Notes under the pieces: model-generated | Seen by the model: the letters and a program-made list of their open reading frames with translations, nothing else | What the model was told of the DNA's origin: nothing | Database searches by the model: none | Program-made: the position numbers and the translations under genes | In this document: positions 52,487 to 60,558 of the stretch, one piece after another | Layout: the number at the start of each line of letters is the position of its first letter | How positions within the stretch are numbered: position 1 is the first letter of the stretch | Assembly: GCA_903840265.1 (NCBI GenBank) | Contig: CAIMFH010000122.1 | Location: forward strand, 18,399-82,398 | Length of the DNA: 64,000 nt | Direction of reading: 5' to 3' | Source: an uncultured Schlesneria sp. | Lineage (GTDB): Bacteria; Planctomycetota; Planctomycetia; Planctomycetales; Planctomycetaceae

Positions 52487-54589
52487 ATGCGACGCGGGAC
52501 TTGGATTCTCGCAATTTCTGGAGTCATGGCACTGAACAATGGAGTCAGTTTTGCCGCTGACCCGTCGCTCGGTGTTCCTCCAGGTGGTCAACGCCCGCTT
52601 ATATTGCGAGGCCGCCAGGCGATTCCGCCTTCTGCGGGACTTCCCAGTAAGTACGTGCGCGATGCCTCAGCCGCTGACAAGTTAGCTGCCGACAAGGCCG
52701 ACAAGGACGCCGACAAAGCAGTGGCCCAAAAGCCTGCTGCTGACAAGGCGACCGCCAAAAATTACTACGACGAGCTATTCACCGAACAAGCATCCAAATC
52801 GCAGCCCTCTGCCACGGCCGCCGTTTGGGAAGCAGAATCGCCAGAAGCACCTGCTGCTGCAGCGGCCGCTCCAGCCAAGGCTCCGTTGACAAAGACGGCA
52901 TCTGCTGGCTTTGACGCCGCTCCAGCCGCCGATGCACGAAAGTTTGCTCCCGGTGCTCGAGGTGCCAGATCGCTCCCACCCGCTGCCGAAGAAAAAGTCA
53001 TTCAAGCGGGCTATGACAGACTGCCGCCGGACGCTGAACGCAAAATGATTCAGCAGGTTCGTTCCGAATCTGCTCCTAAGCGATCAACGGCTCCACCGAT
53101 GCCTGAACTCGGTGCTTCGGCCAACACCGCTGCTGCGCCAATGGCACCAGCGGCGCCAGCCACCAAGACGGCAGCTCGACCAGTCGCTGCGAGTGCATCG
53201 CCTGCGGCAGTCGACAACAGCCCACAAACGCCACAAGTCACCATCGAGTGGACCAAGAAGGGCGAAATCAACGTCGGTCAGGAATGCATCCTCGAACTGC
53301 ATGTCAAGAACACCGGTTCAGTGCCAACCACGCAAGTCGCTGTTGATGGTCAGTTTGCTGGGACTGTGCGGTTGACCAGTGCCGAACCAAAGCCAGTCGC
53401 TTCCGGCGACAAGGTCACGTGGTCATTCGAGTCGATGGCCCCCGGTGCCGACCACAAGATTCTGATCAAACTGATTCCCAGCCGCCGTGGCGACCTGGGA
53501 GCAACTGCTCAAGTCCGCTTCACGGGAACGGCCTCGGCTTCGTTCCAGGTTGAAGAACCGATGTTGAAGGTAGCGCTGAAAGGCCCTGCCGAAGTCACGT
53601 TGGGCGATCCAGCTCCACAGATGATCATCGTTTCCAATCCGGGGACCGGCACAGCTCACAACGTCAAAGTGGAAGCTCGCCTCTCCGACGGGTTGGAACA
53701 CCGTTCGCCCGGCGAACGCCTGATCATGGACGTTGGCTCATTGAGCCCCGGCGAGACTCGCTCAGTCCGATTGCCGTTGTCTGCCATCAAGGGTGGTCAG
53801 CAGTCGATCGGTGTCACCGCGACCTCCAGTTCCGATGCCAGTGCGACGACTTCAACTCAGTTGAACGTCATTGCCCCCAGCATGAAGATTGCGATCGATG
53901 GGCCAGCCCTGCGATACAAAGGCCGCAACGCCAAGTACACGCTGACTGTGACCAACGACGGCAGTGTCGCCAACAACAATGTTCGAATTGCCCAAACAGT
54001 CCCCGAAGGCTTCAAGTTTGTGTCGGCTGATCACAGCGGCAAATTCGAAACGTCGACCAAGAATGTTCAGTGGTTCGTCGGTCGTCTGAAACCCGGTCAG
54101 AACGTGCAAGTGAGCTGCGACCTGTCCCCAGTTGCAATGGGTGACTTCTCGCACACTGCCTCTGTCCTGTCGGATTCGGGAGTTCGCGCTGAAGCCAAGA
54201 CGCAGACTCGCGTCGATGGCACGGCGTCGCTCACCATGACACTGGTTGACCTCGACGATCCCGTCGAAATCGGAGCTGAAACGGCTTACGAAATTCGCGT
54301 GAAGAACGAAGGTTCCAAGGCTGCCACGGGCGTCACAATCGCCTGCGAGTTGCCACCAGAAATGGAACTGAAGAACTTCAAGGCTCCGGTCAGTGCGATC
54401 GTGGAAGGGCGACAGATTCTGTTCAAGTCGCTCGAACAGATTGCACCGGGCGGAGAAGCGGTCTACCGCGTGCATGTGAAGGGTGTTCAGGAAGGTAACC
54501 ACCGCATGCGAGTTCGCATGACCGCCGCCAGCCTGCAAGAACCAGTCGTGCGAGAAGAAGCGACCAAGGTTTACGCCGACCAGAAATAG
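52487..54589 (+). CDS. Surface protein with DUF11/CARDB-like beta-sandwich repeats
   Basis: 700 residues from ATG 52487 (GGAAGGAG 8 nt upstream). Signal ILAISGVMALNNGVSFAA. Residues ~50-260 are low complexity (Ala, Pro, Lys, Asp), including AADKLAADKADKDADKAVAQ. Then come four or so beta sandwiches of the DUF11/conserved-repeat type: VGQECILELHVKNTGSVPT, NVKVEARLSDGLEHRSPGER, GRNAKYTLTVTNDGSVANNN and GAETAYEIRVKNEGSKAATG. The closest analogues are outer-envelope OmcB-like repeats; it is probably a cell-surface or envelope structural protein. Separated from the operon by ~300 nt; a strong terminator follows. Confidence 0.85.
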   Translation: MRRGTWILAISGVMALNNGVSFAADPSLGVPPGGQRPLILRGRQAIPPSAGLPSKYVRDASAADKLAADKADKDADKAVAQKPAADKATAKNYYDELFTEQASKSQPSATAAVWEAESPEAPAAAAAAPAKAPLTKTASAGFDAAPAADARKFAPGARGARSLPPAAEEKVIQAGYDRLPPDAERKMIQQVRSESAPKRSTAPPMPELGASANTAAAPMAPAAPATKTAARPVAASASPAAVDNSPQTPQVTIEWTKKGEINVGQECILELHVKNTGSVPTTQVAVDGQFAGTVRLTSAEPKPVASGDKVTWSFESMAPGADHKILIKLIPSRRGDLGATAQVRFTGTASASFQVEEPMLKVALKGPAEVTLGDPAPQMIIVSNPGTGTAHNVKVEARLSDGLEHRSPGERLIMDVGSLSPGETRSVRLPLSAIKGGQQSIGVTATSSSDASATTSTQLNVIAPSMKIAIDGPALRYKGRNAKYTLTVTNDGSVANNNVRIAQTVPEGFKFVSADHSGKFETSTKNVQWFVGRLKPGQNVQVSCDLSPVAMGDFSHTASVLSDSGVRAEAKTQTRVDGTASLTMTLVDLDDPVEIGAETAYEIRVKNEGSKAATGVTIACELPPEMELKNFKAPVSAIVEGRQILFKSLEQIAPGGEAVYRVHVKGVQEGNHRMRVRMTAASLQEPVVREEATKVYADQK

Positions 54590-54663
54590 TAAGTTCAATC
54601 CCCACGGTTGCAGCGAGAAACTGCAATGCAGATCGTTGCGACCGTGGTCATGAGGAATACCGA

Positions 54664-54697
54664 GCGAACCCGAACGTGTTTCGGGTTCGCTTTTTTT
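54664..54697 (+). terminator. Strong intrinsic terminator
   Basis: GCGAACCCGAA (54664-54674), loop CGTGT and TTCGGGTTCGC (54680-54690) make an 11-bp stem followed by seven T residues at 54691-54697. It ends the DUF11-type gene. Confidence 0.92.
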
Positions 54698-54876
54698 ATT
54701 ACGGAGCAGCGATTCCTCTTCGTTGGTCATGACCTCTTCACGAGTTGTGGATTTCCCCCGATCATTCGCGATTGGGGTTGGCTCGTCCGAGATTAAAAAA
54801 TATACTCCCGTCGCTCATCGCGCTTCTTTGGCGGTGAGATGACGAATTCCTGACGCGCAAAGCATGGAGGCATCGC

Positions 54877-55803
54877 GTGAACAAGGTTCTGGTCGCTGGT
54901 ATTGAAACGGTCGTTGGGGGCAACCTGGCCGTTTGCCTGGCTCGCTCACAAGCAGTGGCCGGGGTGTCGTTGTCCGAACCAGTCACGTTCGGTGGTTGCG
55001 AAATCCTGCCCCTCTCCGACTCATCGCCCGAGTCGGTTCGCGAAACAATGAATCGAGTGAAGCCGCAACGAGTTATCTTCTGCGGCGAAAGCACAAATAC
55101 CGGTTGGGAAGGAAGCGGTGAACCCGACGAAGCAGCCATTCAACAAGCCAAGAATTGGATCACCGCTGCTCGCGATGCAAATGCTCACCTGACGTTGATC
55201 TCCTCGGGTGCCGTTTTCACCGGCCCCTGGATGTTTCACTCGGAAAGCAGCCAAAGCTATTGCCCCAGTGCTGCCGCCGAACATCTGCGACAAATTGAAG
55301 CGGCGGCGGAAACCAGTTCGGATTCACTGATTGTCCGCACGCACGCCTTCGGCTGGTTGCCCGGTGGCCGGACAGGCTGGATTGAATCACTAATCGAACA
55401 ACTCGAACAGGGTCAGACCAACGGCATGGATTACTTCCGCCATGGCTCGCCCATTCTGGCAACAGATCTGGCAGACATCGTCAGCCGAGCATGGTCGGCC
55501 GGTCTGTCAGGCGTCTATCACATCGCTGGAGCCGAGCGAGCGAATCCCGTTCAGTTTGCTCGACGATTGGCCCACCACTTCCAACTGCCAACTCCGATCC
55601 CTCCCGCCGAATTCCTGATCGATCGACCCAGCGGCTTCGGCTGCGGCGAAACATCTCTGCAGACTCGCAAGATCCGACGAGCACTCCACGTCGCGCTCCC
55701 CATGCTGGAAGACGGAGTGCTGCGCCTGTTCCAACAGCACTCAGACGGCTTCCGCAGCCGCTTGACCGGTCGCTCGATGACACCGACGAGCAAAGTCGCC
55801 TGA
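54877..55803 (+). CDS. RmlD-like NAD(P)-binding epimerase/reductase family protein, catalytic Tyr-Lys not found
   Basis: 308 residues from GTG 54877. Rossmann start MNKVLVAGIETVVGGNLAVC, with GxxxxVGGN in place of the usual GxxGxxG. Strand LTLISSGAVFTGPW keeps the Ser-rich (S)S.A.VF.G strand of the RmlD/SDR fold. The following region, where YxxxK is expected, reads YCPSAAAEHLRQIEAAAE: no Tyr-x3-Lys. Later, LSGVYHIAGAERANPVQFAR matches the GIYH.A....S.YEFA end of RmlD. It may have lost reductase activity and act as a binding or regulatory protein. Neighbours give no pathway. Confidence 0.78.
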   Translation: MNKVLVAGIETVVGGNLAVCLARSQAVAGVSLSEPVTFGGCEILPLSDSSPESVRETMNRVKPQRVIFCGESTNTGWEGSGEPDEAAIQQAKNWITAARDANAHLTLISSGAVFTGPWMFHSESSQSYCPSAAAEHLRQIEAAAETSSDSLIVRTHAFGWLPGGRTGWIESLIEQLEQGQTNGMDYFRHGSPILATDLADIVSRAWSAGLSGVYHIAGAERANPVQFARRLAHHFQLPTPIPPAEFLIDRPSGFGCGETSLQTRKIRRALHVALPMLEDGVLRLFQQHSDGFRSRLTGRSMTPTSKVA

Positions 55804-55831
55804 CATCAGATTGTTCGCATGAATCAAGACC

Positions 55832-55857
55832 GGCCCGATATGGATTCATATCGGGCC
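55832..55857. terminator. Bidirectional hairpin terminator
   Basis: GGCCCGATATG, GATT and CATATCGGGCC form a perfect 11-bp stem between the converging RmlD-like and kelch genes, 29 nt after the first stop. No long T-tract follows, so efficiency is uncertain. Confidence 0.7.
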
Positions 55858-55895
55858 AGTTCGCTTTGGGATCGCTGTCAGGCGGTCAGTTATTC

Positions 55896-56909
55896 TCAGT
55901 CTTTCGGCAAATCTGCGGACCATGTCAACGAGGTTAATGGGCGTGGATTGTTCAATCCGCCTGTCGTCAGAATCAGCCGTCCATCGATGATCGCCGCCAC
56001 GGGGGCGAGGACCTTGAGCGGCAGAGTTCCCACGACGCTCCACGAATCCGTTTTGGGATCGTATTCGAGAATATCATCGACGACGTTGCGGGGTGGCTGC
56101 GAACTGTTGCAGCGACCACCAACGACCAGGATATGCCCGCGATGAATGATGGTACTCGATTCAAAGTGACTGCGGCCGTCCGGTAAGCTGGCGATCGCAG
56201 TCCACTTATTCGTCGCCGGATCGAAGACGTGACACGACGCGACATCGATCTGCGTCTTATCGTGCCCATGATCGCCACCCAGGGCATAGATCTTTCCATC
56301 GAGTTCTGCAGCACTCACATGCCCGCGCGGATCAGGAAGCTCGGCCAACGGTTTCCATTCGGTGCCGCCATCAAGAGATAGCGACCAGTGATCTCCGGAG
56401 TTTGTATCGCGATCGGACTTATATCCGGCAAAGTAATGCAGCATGCGACCGGCAATCGCCAAGCCGCCGCCAGCGCGAGGTTCCGGCAACTTCGGCCCGC
56501 GGCTCCACGCATCTGACGCGATGTCGTATTTCCACACCTCGTCTACAACTGGGCCGGGATGCGGCCCCTTGAACCCGCCGGCAAACCAAACTGTTGTTCC
56601 GTCGATAACCGCATTCAGATGCGTCACCGATGTCGGCATCGGTTTCAGCCGGGCCCAGCTATCGCTCGCCGGATCGTACACATCCACGAAATTCGCCGCC
56701 TTTAATTCCTCCGTGAATCCACCGAACAGATAGAGCGTCCCCTTGTAGGCAATTGCCGGTGCCTCGGCCCGAGCAAACGGTGAATTCGTTCGCTTCTGCC
56801 AATCGAGTTTCCACGGCGATTGCGGTTTTGAAGTCGCCGGTTCTTGGCTTCGCGCGATTGCCGGTGCGAGAACCATTCCGATCAAACAGAGAATTGCCTT
56901 GAATCGCAT
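55896..56909 (-). CDS. Secreted kelch-repeat propeller protein
   Basis: 337 residues from ATG 56909. Signal MRFKAILCLIGMVLAPAIAR. Six kelch-type repeats with YxxxSDSW and GG pairs: FGGFTEELKAANFVDVYDPA, WFAGGFKGPHPGPVVDEVWK, YFAGYKSDRDTNSGDHWSLS, YALGGDHGHDKTQIDVASCH, VVGGRCNSSQPPRNVVDDIL and LTTGGLNNPRPLTSLTW. The blades make a six-bladed propeller; kelch domains in bacteria often bind carbohydrates or proteins. No catalytic galactose-oxidase residues were identified. It faces the RmlD-like gene and is divergent from rsmB. Confidence 0.87.
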   Translation of the reverse strand: MRFKAILCLIGMVLAPAIARSQEPATSKPQSPWKLDWQKRTNSPFARAEAPAIAYKGTLYLFGGFTEELKAANFVDVYDPASDSWARLKPMPTSVTHLNAVIDGTTVWFAGGFKGPHPGPVVDEVWKYDIASDAWSRGPKLPEPRAGGGLAIAGRMLHYFAGYKSDRDTNSGDHWSLSLDGGTEWKPLAELPDPRGHVSAAELDGKIYALGGDHGHDKTQIDVASCHVFDPATNKWTAIASLPDGRSHFESSTIIHRGHILVVGGRCNSSQPPRNVVDDILEYDPKTDSWSVVGTLPLKVLAPVAAIIDGRLILTTGGLNNPRPLTSLTWSADLPKD

Positions 56910-57092
56910 GGAATGTCGCCGCAATTTGAGTGTGAATCGTCAGAGATGAGCAGAGAGGCACACGATACTGGCTTCGGTGTCGGGCGGCTACGATCTACCG
57001 ATGGCGACCGGCGACGTTCGACGAGTTGTGCGATATGATAGGGACTGCTCCTCTGGAAGGGTCGGCCTCAAGAGTTCGATCTGTACTTTGTT

Positions 57093-58508
57093 TTGCCTGA
57101 TGGATTCCGCGTGCTTACTGATTCTCTCGACGATTTTGCTCAACCGCTTCTTTCCGTGCGTAGTTCTCGCGAGGCCGCTTTTGTGGCTTTGGAGGAGTTC
57201 CGCAACAGCGGAACCTGGTTGAGCGACGTTTTGGACCGCTTGTTCCGTACCGCCAGCTTGCCACCTCGCGAACGTGGGTTGGCGACCGAGTTGGCTTGCG
57301 GGGTGGTTCGACGCTACGCAACGCTCGACGCCATTCTGGGAAAACTGGTCGCCAGACCGTTGGATCAGGTGGAAGCTCCGCTGCTGACCGTCTTGCGATT
57401 GGGGATCTATCAGATCTTTCTGCTTGATGGAGTGCCGCCGCACGCCTCCGTGCATGAAACCGTCGAGTTGACCAAGCGATTGGGCCGCATGCGCTGGAGT
57501 GGCTTCGTGAACGGAGTCCTGCGCGGCGCGACTCGGCTTGTTACTGAAGAGATCGCTTCCGAACCATCGGCACGCGGAGTTCCTCTTTCCGATGGCCGCT
57601 TCCGCCAACTTCGCGAGAACCTGTTCGCCGATCCCGCTCGCGATTCGGCTCATTACTTTGCGGATGCCTACAGCTTCCCGTTGTGGCTGGCGGAGCGATG
57701 GCTTAAGCGGATGGATGCGGCCGAGTTGTTTCACCTCGGACATTGGTTCAACTCGCCCGGCAAGCTGGTGATCCGTCCCAACAAACTGCGAACAACTCGC
57801 GACGCATTGTTGCAGGAACTTCAAGACGCTGGCGTTGCGGCGCAACCAGTTGAGGGATGCGATGCCATCGCGCTCGAAGGGGTCTCGCAAGTCGATCGCC
57901 TGCCGAAGTATCAGGAAGGCTGGTTCGCGGTTCAAGATCTCTCCGCGATGCAAGCCGCGTTGCGTCTGTCTCCGAAGCCGGGACAACGTGTGTGGGATAT
58001 CTGTGCGGCTCCCGGTGGCAAGACGTGTCATCTGGCGGAACTCATGAATAACAGTGGCCAGATCATCGCGACTGACATTCGACCGGAACGATTGAAGCTG
58101 ATCGAATCGAATCGTCAGCGATTGGGGGCCGATATCATTCAGCCTCAATTGATCGGCGAAGATGGTTCGCATGCTCCTGACGGCCCTTTCGATGCCATCC
58201 TGGTTGATGTTCCTTGTTCGAACACCGGCGTCCTGGGGAAACGGCCCGAGGCTCGCTGGCGCATCACGCAGGCAGGGATCTCCGAACTAAATACAGTGCA
58301 ACAGCGATTACTGAATATGGCACTCGATCGATTGGCCCCAGGTGGTCGAGTGGTCTATTCGACATGCAGCATCGAACCCGAAGAGAACAACGAACTCGTC
58401 GCGAAAACGATTGCTGCTCGACGTGATATCCGACTCGTCGAGGATTTCTCTTTCTTGCCGGGTCATCCGACGGACGGTGGTTATCAAGCATTGCTGGAAC
58501 GGCACTGA
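57093..58508 (+). CDS. rsmB: 16S rRNA (cytosine-967 C5)-methyltransferase RsmB/Sun-type
   Basis: 471 residues from TTG 57093; GTG 57111 is an alternative and neither has a strong ribosome site. The N-terminal ~150 residues are the NusB-like RNA-binding domain (REAAFVALEEF, LATELACGVVRRYATLDAIL, GIYQIFLLDGVPPHASVHET). The C-terminal part is the Rossmann methyltransferase: motif I WDICAAPGGKTCHLAELM, then IIATDIRPERLKL, motif IV DVPCSNTGVLGKRPEARW with the catalytic Cys, and motif VI YSTCSIEPEENNELV with the second Cys. It methylates C967 of 16S rRNA. It stands alone, divergent from the kelch gene. Confidence 0.95.
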   Translation: MPDGFRVLTDSLDDFAQPLLSVRSSREAAFVALEEFRNSGTWLSDVLDRLFRTASLPPRERGLATELACGVVRRYATLDAILGKLVARPLDQVEAPLLTVLRLGIYQIFLLDGVPPHASVHETVELTKRLGRMRWSGFVNGVLRGATRLVTEEIASEPSARGVPLSDGRFRQLRENLFADPARDSAHYFADAYSFPLWLAERWLKRMDAAELFHLGHWFNSPGKLVIRPNKLRTTRDALLQELQDAGVAAQPVEGCDAIALEGVSQVDRLPKYQEGWFAVQDLSAMQAALRLSPKPGQRVWDICAAPGGKTCHLAELMNNSGQIIATDIRPERLKLIESNRQRLGADIIQPQLIGEDGSHAPDGPFDAILVDVPCSNTGVLGKRPEARWRITQAGISELNTVQQRLLNMALDRLAPGGRVVYSTCSIEPEENNELVAKTIAARRDIRLVEDFSFLPGHPTDGGYQALLERH

Positions 58509-59174
58509 TCACAGTTTTCGTTTTTCGCCGGCCTGATTCGCCTGCCAAACCCTTCCTGTTTCGACATCCAGGCAAGAGAGCCAGCCGCTGCCGTAGGCGC
58601 GCGTATCAATACAGATCGCGTGCTCGGTGATCAGCGGCTTGCCAGATTTCTGCGACGTGTGACCACAGATCATGATCTTGCCCGATTCGTGACGTTGCGG
58701 ATCATTGAACCGTTCCCAATACAGCATGTAATCGGGTTGGTCATCCAGTGGCAGATCGGGATAAACGCTGCCATGAACGAAGAAGTGCGATTTTGTCTCG
58801 TAGTACGGCAACAATCGTTTTTCCAGAAACTCCCAATGAGATTTGGGAACATCTGCCAAGCTTCCCTCTTCACCTTTCCGGGCGTAAGACGCCAACGTGC
58901 TATCACCACCGACATTGATCCAGGACTGATAGGCCACCCCGCCATCGCGAGCGTCCAGCATCATGATGTCATGATTACCGCGCAGCGGAACCAGCTTGTA
59001 TCGCTGGCTAAGGTCGAGCAGAACATCAATCACTCCCTTGGAGTCGGGGCCGCGATCGGGATAGTCGCCCAGCGTGATAATGACATCGTCACTGCGTAGC
59101 TGCACGAACTCGCACAACTTGCGAAGCGCGATTGAGCAGCCATGGATATCACCGATCGCTAAGTATCGTGGCAC
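58509..59174 (-). CDS. Calcineurin-like serine/threonine metallophosphatase
   Basis: 221 residues. The metal-binding blocks occur in order: YLAIGDIHGC (D9, H11), ITLGDYPDRGPDSKG, VPLRGNHDIMML, FFVHGSVYPDLPLD and MICGHTSQKSGKP. This is the PPP-type arrangement (GDxHG, GDxxDRG, GNHD), near to bacterial PrpA/PrpB and bis(5'-nucleosyl)-tetraphosphatase-like enzymes; a protein-phosphatase or diadenosine-tetraphosphate hydrolase role both fit. ATG 59174. It ends immediately after the rsmB stop on the opposite strand, so the two genes converge with no spacer. Confidence 0.9.
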   Translation of the reverse strand: MPRYLAIGDIHGCSIALRKLCEFVQLRSDDVIITLGDYPDRGPDSKGVIDVLLDLSQRYKLVPLRGNHDIMMLDARDGGVAYQSWINVGGDSTLASYARKGEEGSLADVPKSHWEFLEKRLLPYYETKSHFFVHGSVYPDLPLDDQPDYMLYWERFNDPQRHESGKIMICGHTSQKSGKPLITEHAICIDTRAYGSGWLSCLDVETGRVWQANQAGEKRKL

Positions 59175-59596
59175 GATTCGTCCTTGATTTAGTGTTCAAC
59201 GCCATCGTTCTCGTTCGCCAATTATCACAAGTCTTCACCGCACGCCAAGGGTCCGCAGCTGATTGATCGCTGCGCGATTCATCGTTCGCATGATCGCACC
59301 AATTGGACTTTGTTGAATTGTTGTGCATCAAAACCTGATGTTGATTTCAACCCTGAATGACCCTACTTCAGCAAAGATTAAGCAATTCAAAACTTTCGTA
59401 ATACTCTGGCCATTCGCGTGATTGAAGGTAGCACCCCTCGCCGTGTGAGGCTACCTTTTATCCGCTCGCTGGGACTCCGGTAACGCTTCGGTGAACTGGT
59501 TTCCGCTGTCGATGAATCGATCTGGTGTTCATCATCTCGACAGTTCAAGGCGCATAGCATGGAGGATTGGAACGCCACACATGTGAGGAGGAAAGC
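59175..59596. other. Intergenic region with an orphan terminator-like hairpin
   Basis: About 420 nt between the divergent phosphatase and thioredoxin-YHS genes. AAGGTAGC (59425-59432) and GCTACCTT (59450-59457) form an 8-bp stem with a partly paired loop, followed by TT. A terminator-like structure about 140 nt before a start codon may be a leader attenuator or the end of a small RNA. Confidence 0.45.
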
Positions 59597-60436
59597 ATGG
59601 CATTCTTTCGCACGGGGAGCATTATGCTCACACTCGTCGCGACGGTCACCGGAACACTCGCATTCAGCGAAGCCTACGGGGCCGACGAAGAACCTGGAGC
59701 CGCGCGGTTGACGTGGCGCAGGAGTTACAAACAGGCGTGCGACGAAGCCCGCCAGAGGAGACGACCGATCCTCGTGAAGATCACTGCGACATGGTGTGGG
59801 CCATGTCGGCAAATGCAGCAGCTGACGTTTACCGATGAACGAGTCCGACGACGATTGCGTCGCGACTTTGTGCTGCTGGAAGTCGATGCCGATGAGCATC
59901 CCGAGTTGGTTGCCGATTTCAAAGTTCAGTCGTATCCCACCACGTTGGTGGTTTCGCATGACTTGAATGTCGTCAAACGCATGTCGGGATTTCAATCGGC
60001 CAATGATCTGGTCAACGTGCTGGAACTCGTTCGAGTGAAAGACGCACCAGACGAAGAAGGGGATAGCGACGACAGCGAAGCGGTTTCCGCCTTGGCAGTC
60101 GCGAATCCTTCCTACGGTTTCGATGGATTTTGCCTGGCCAGCTTGCTGGACGACAATAAGTTGCGCAAGGGCGATGCGCAGTTCGGTGTCGAATACAGAG
60201 GACAAACGATTTGCTTCCATACCGACGAACTTCGTAAGCGATTCATGGCAAACCCGGAACGCTATTGGCCCGTTGCCAATGGTCAGTGCCTGGTGAGCTC
60301 GCGCGATGGTCAACAGGTGGCCGCAGGTGATCCCCGGGTGGGGGTGATCTGGCGGGGCAAACTCTGGTTCTTTAGCGATCGCGAAACTCAACAACGATTC
60401 CTGCAGCAGCCGTACTCGTACGCTGGCAGTCTGTAA
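59597..60436 (+). CDS. Secreted thioredoxin fused to two YHS-like domains
   Basis: 279 residues from ATG 59597 (GAGGAGGAAAGC just before it). Signal SIMLTLVATVTGTLAFSEAY. The thioredoxin domain has the active site TWCGPC (C67, C70) in ITATWCGPCRQMQQLTFTDE and SYPTTLVV with the cis-Pro. After an acidic linker (DAPDEEGDSDDSEA) two YHS-like units follow: GFDGFCLASLLDDNKLRKGD with ICFHTDELRKRFMANPERYW, and LVSSRDGQQVAAGDPR with KLWFFSDRETQQRFLQQPYS. YHS units are small metal or ligand-binding modules. A periplasmic thiol oxidoreductase acting on metal-binding partners is the likely role. Confidence 0.88.
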   Translation: MAFFRTGSIMLTLVATVTGTLAFSEAYGADEEPGAARLTWRRSYKQACDEARQRRRPILVKITATWCGPCRQMQQLTFTDERVRRRLRRDFVLLEVDADEHPELVADFKVQSYPTTLVVSHDLNVVKRMSGFQSANDLVNVLELVRVKDAPDEEGDSDDSEAVSALAVANPSYGFDGFCLASLLDDNKLRKGDAQFGVEYRGQTICFHTDELRKRFMANPERYWPVANGQCLVSSRDGQQVAAGDPRVGVIWRGKLWFFSDRETQQRFLQQPYSYAGSL

Positions 60437-60446
60437 GAATCGCCCC

Positions 60447-60463
60447 GACGGACAACGTCCGTC
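60447..60463. terminator. Short hairpin after the thioredoxin-YHS gene
   Basis: GACGGAC, AAC and GTCCGTC give a perfect 7-bp stem 10 nt after the stop codon, between convergent genes. The T-rich tail is weak (TTGCC). Confidence 0.45.
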
Positions 60464-60558
60464 TTGCCACAGGGGGGCTGGGACAACCAAAAGTCGGCGC
60501 TTGCTGCTCGCTATGGGTAGAGCAGCGCGTCGGCGACGGTTGTGTTCTTCTGACGGCA

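Noticed and set aside
56988..58172. 394-residue minus-strand frame opposite rsmB
   Set aside because: It covers a gene with clear methyltransferase motifs on the other strand; its own sequence is Arg/Ser/Gln-rich without any domain. High-GC shadow frame.
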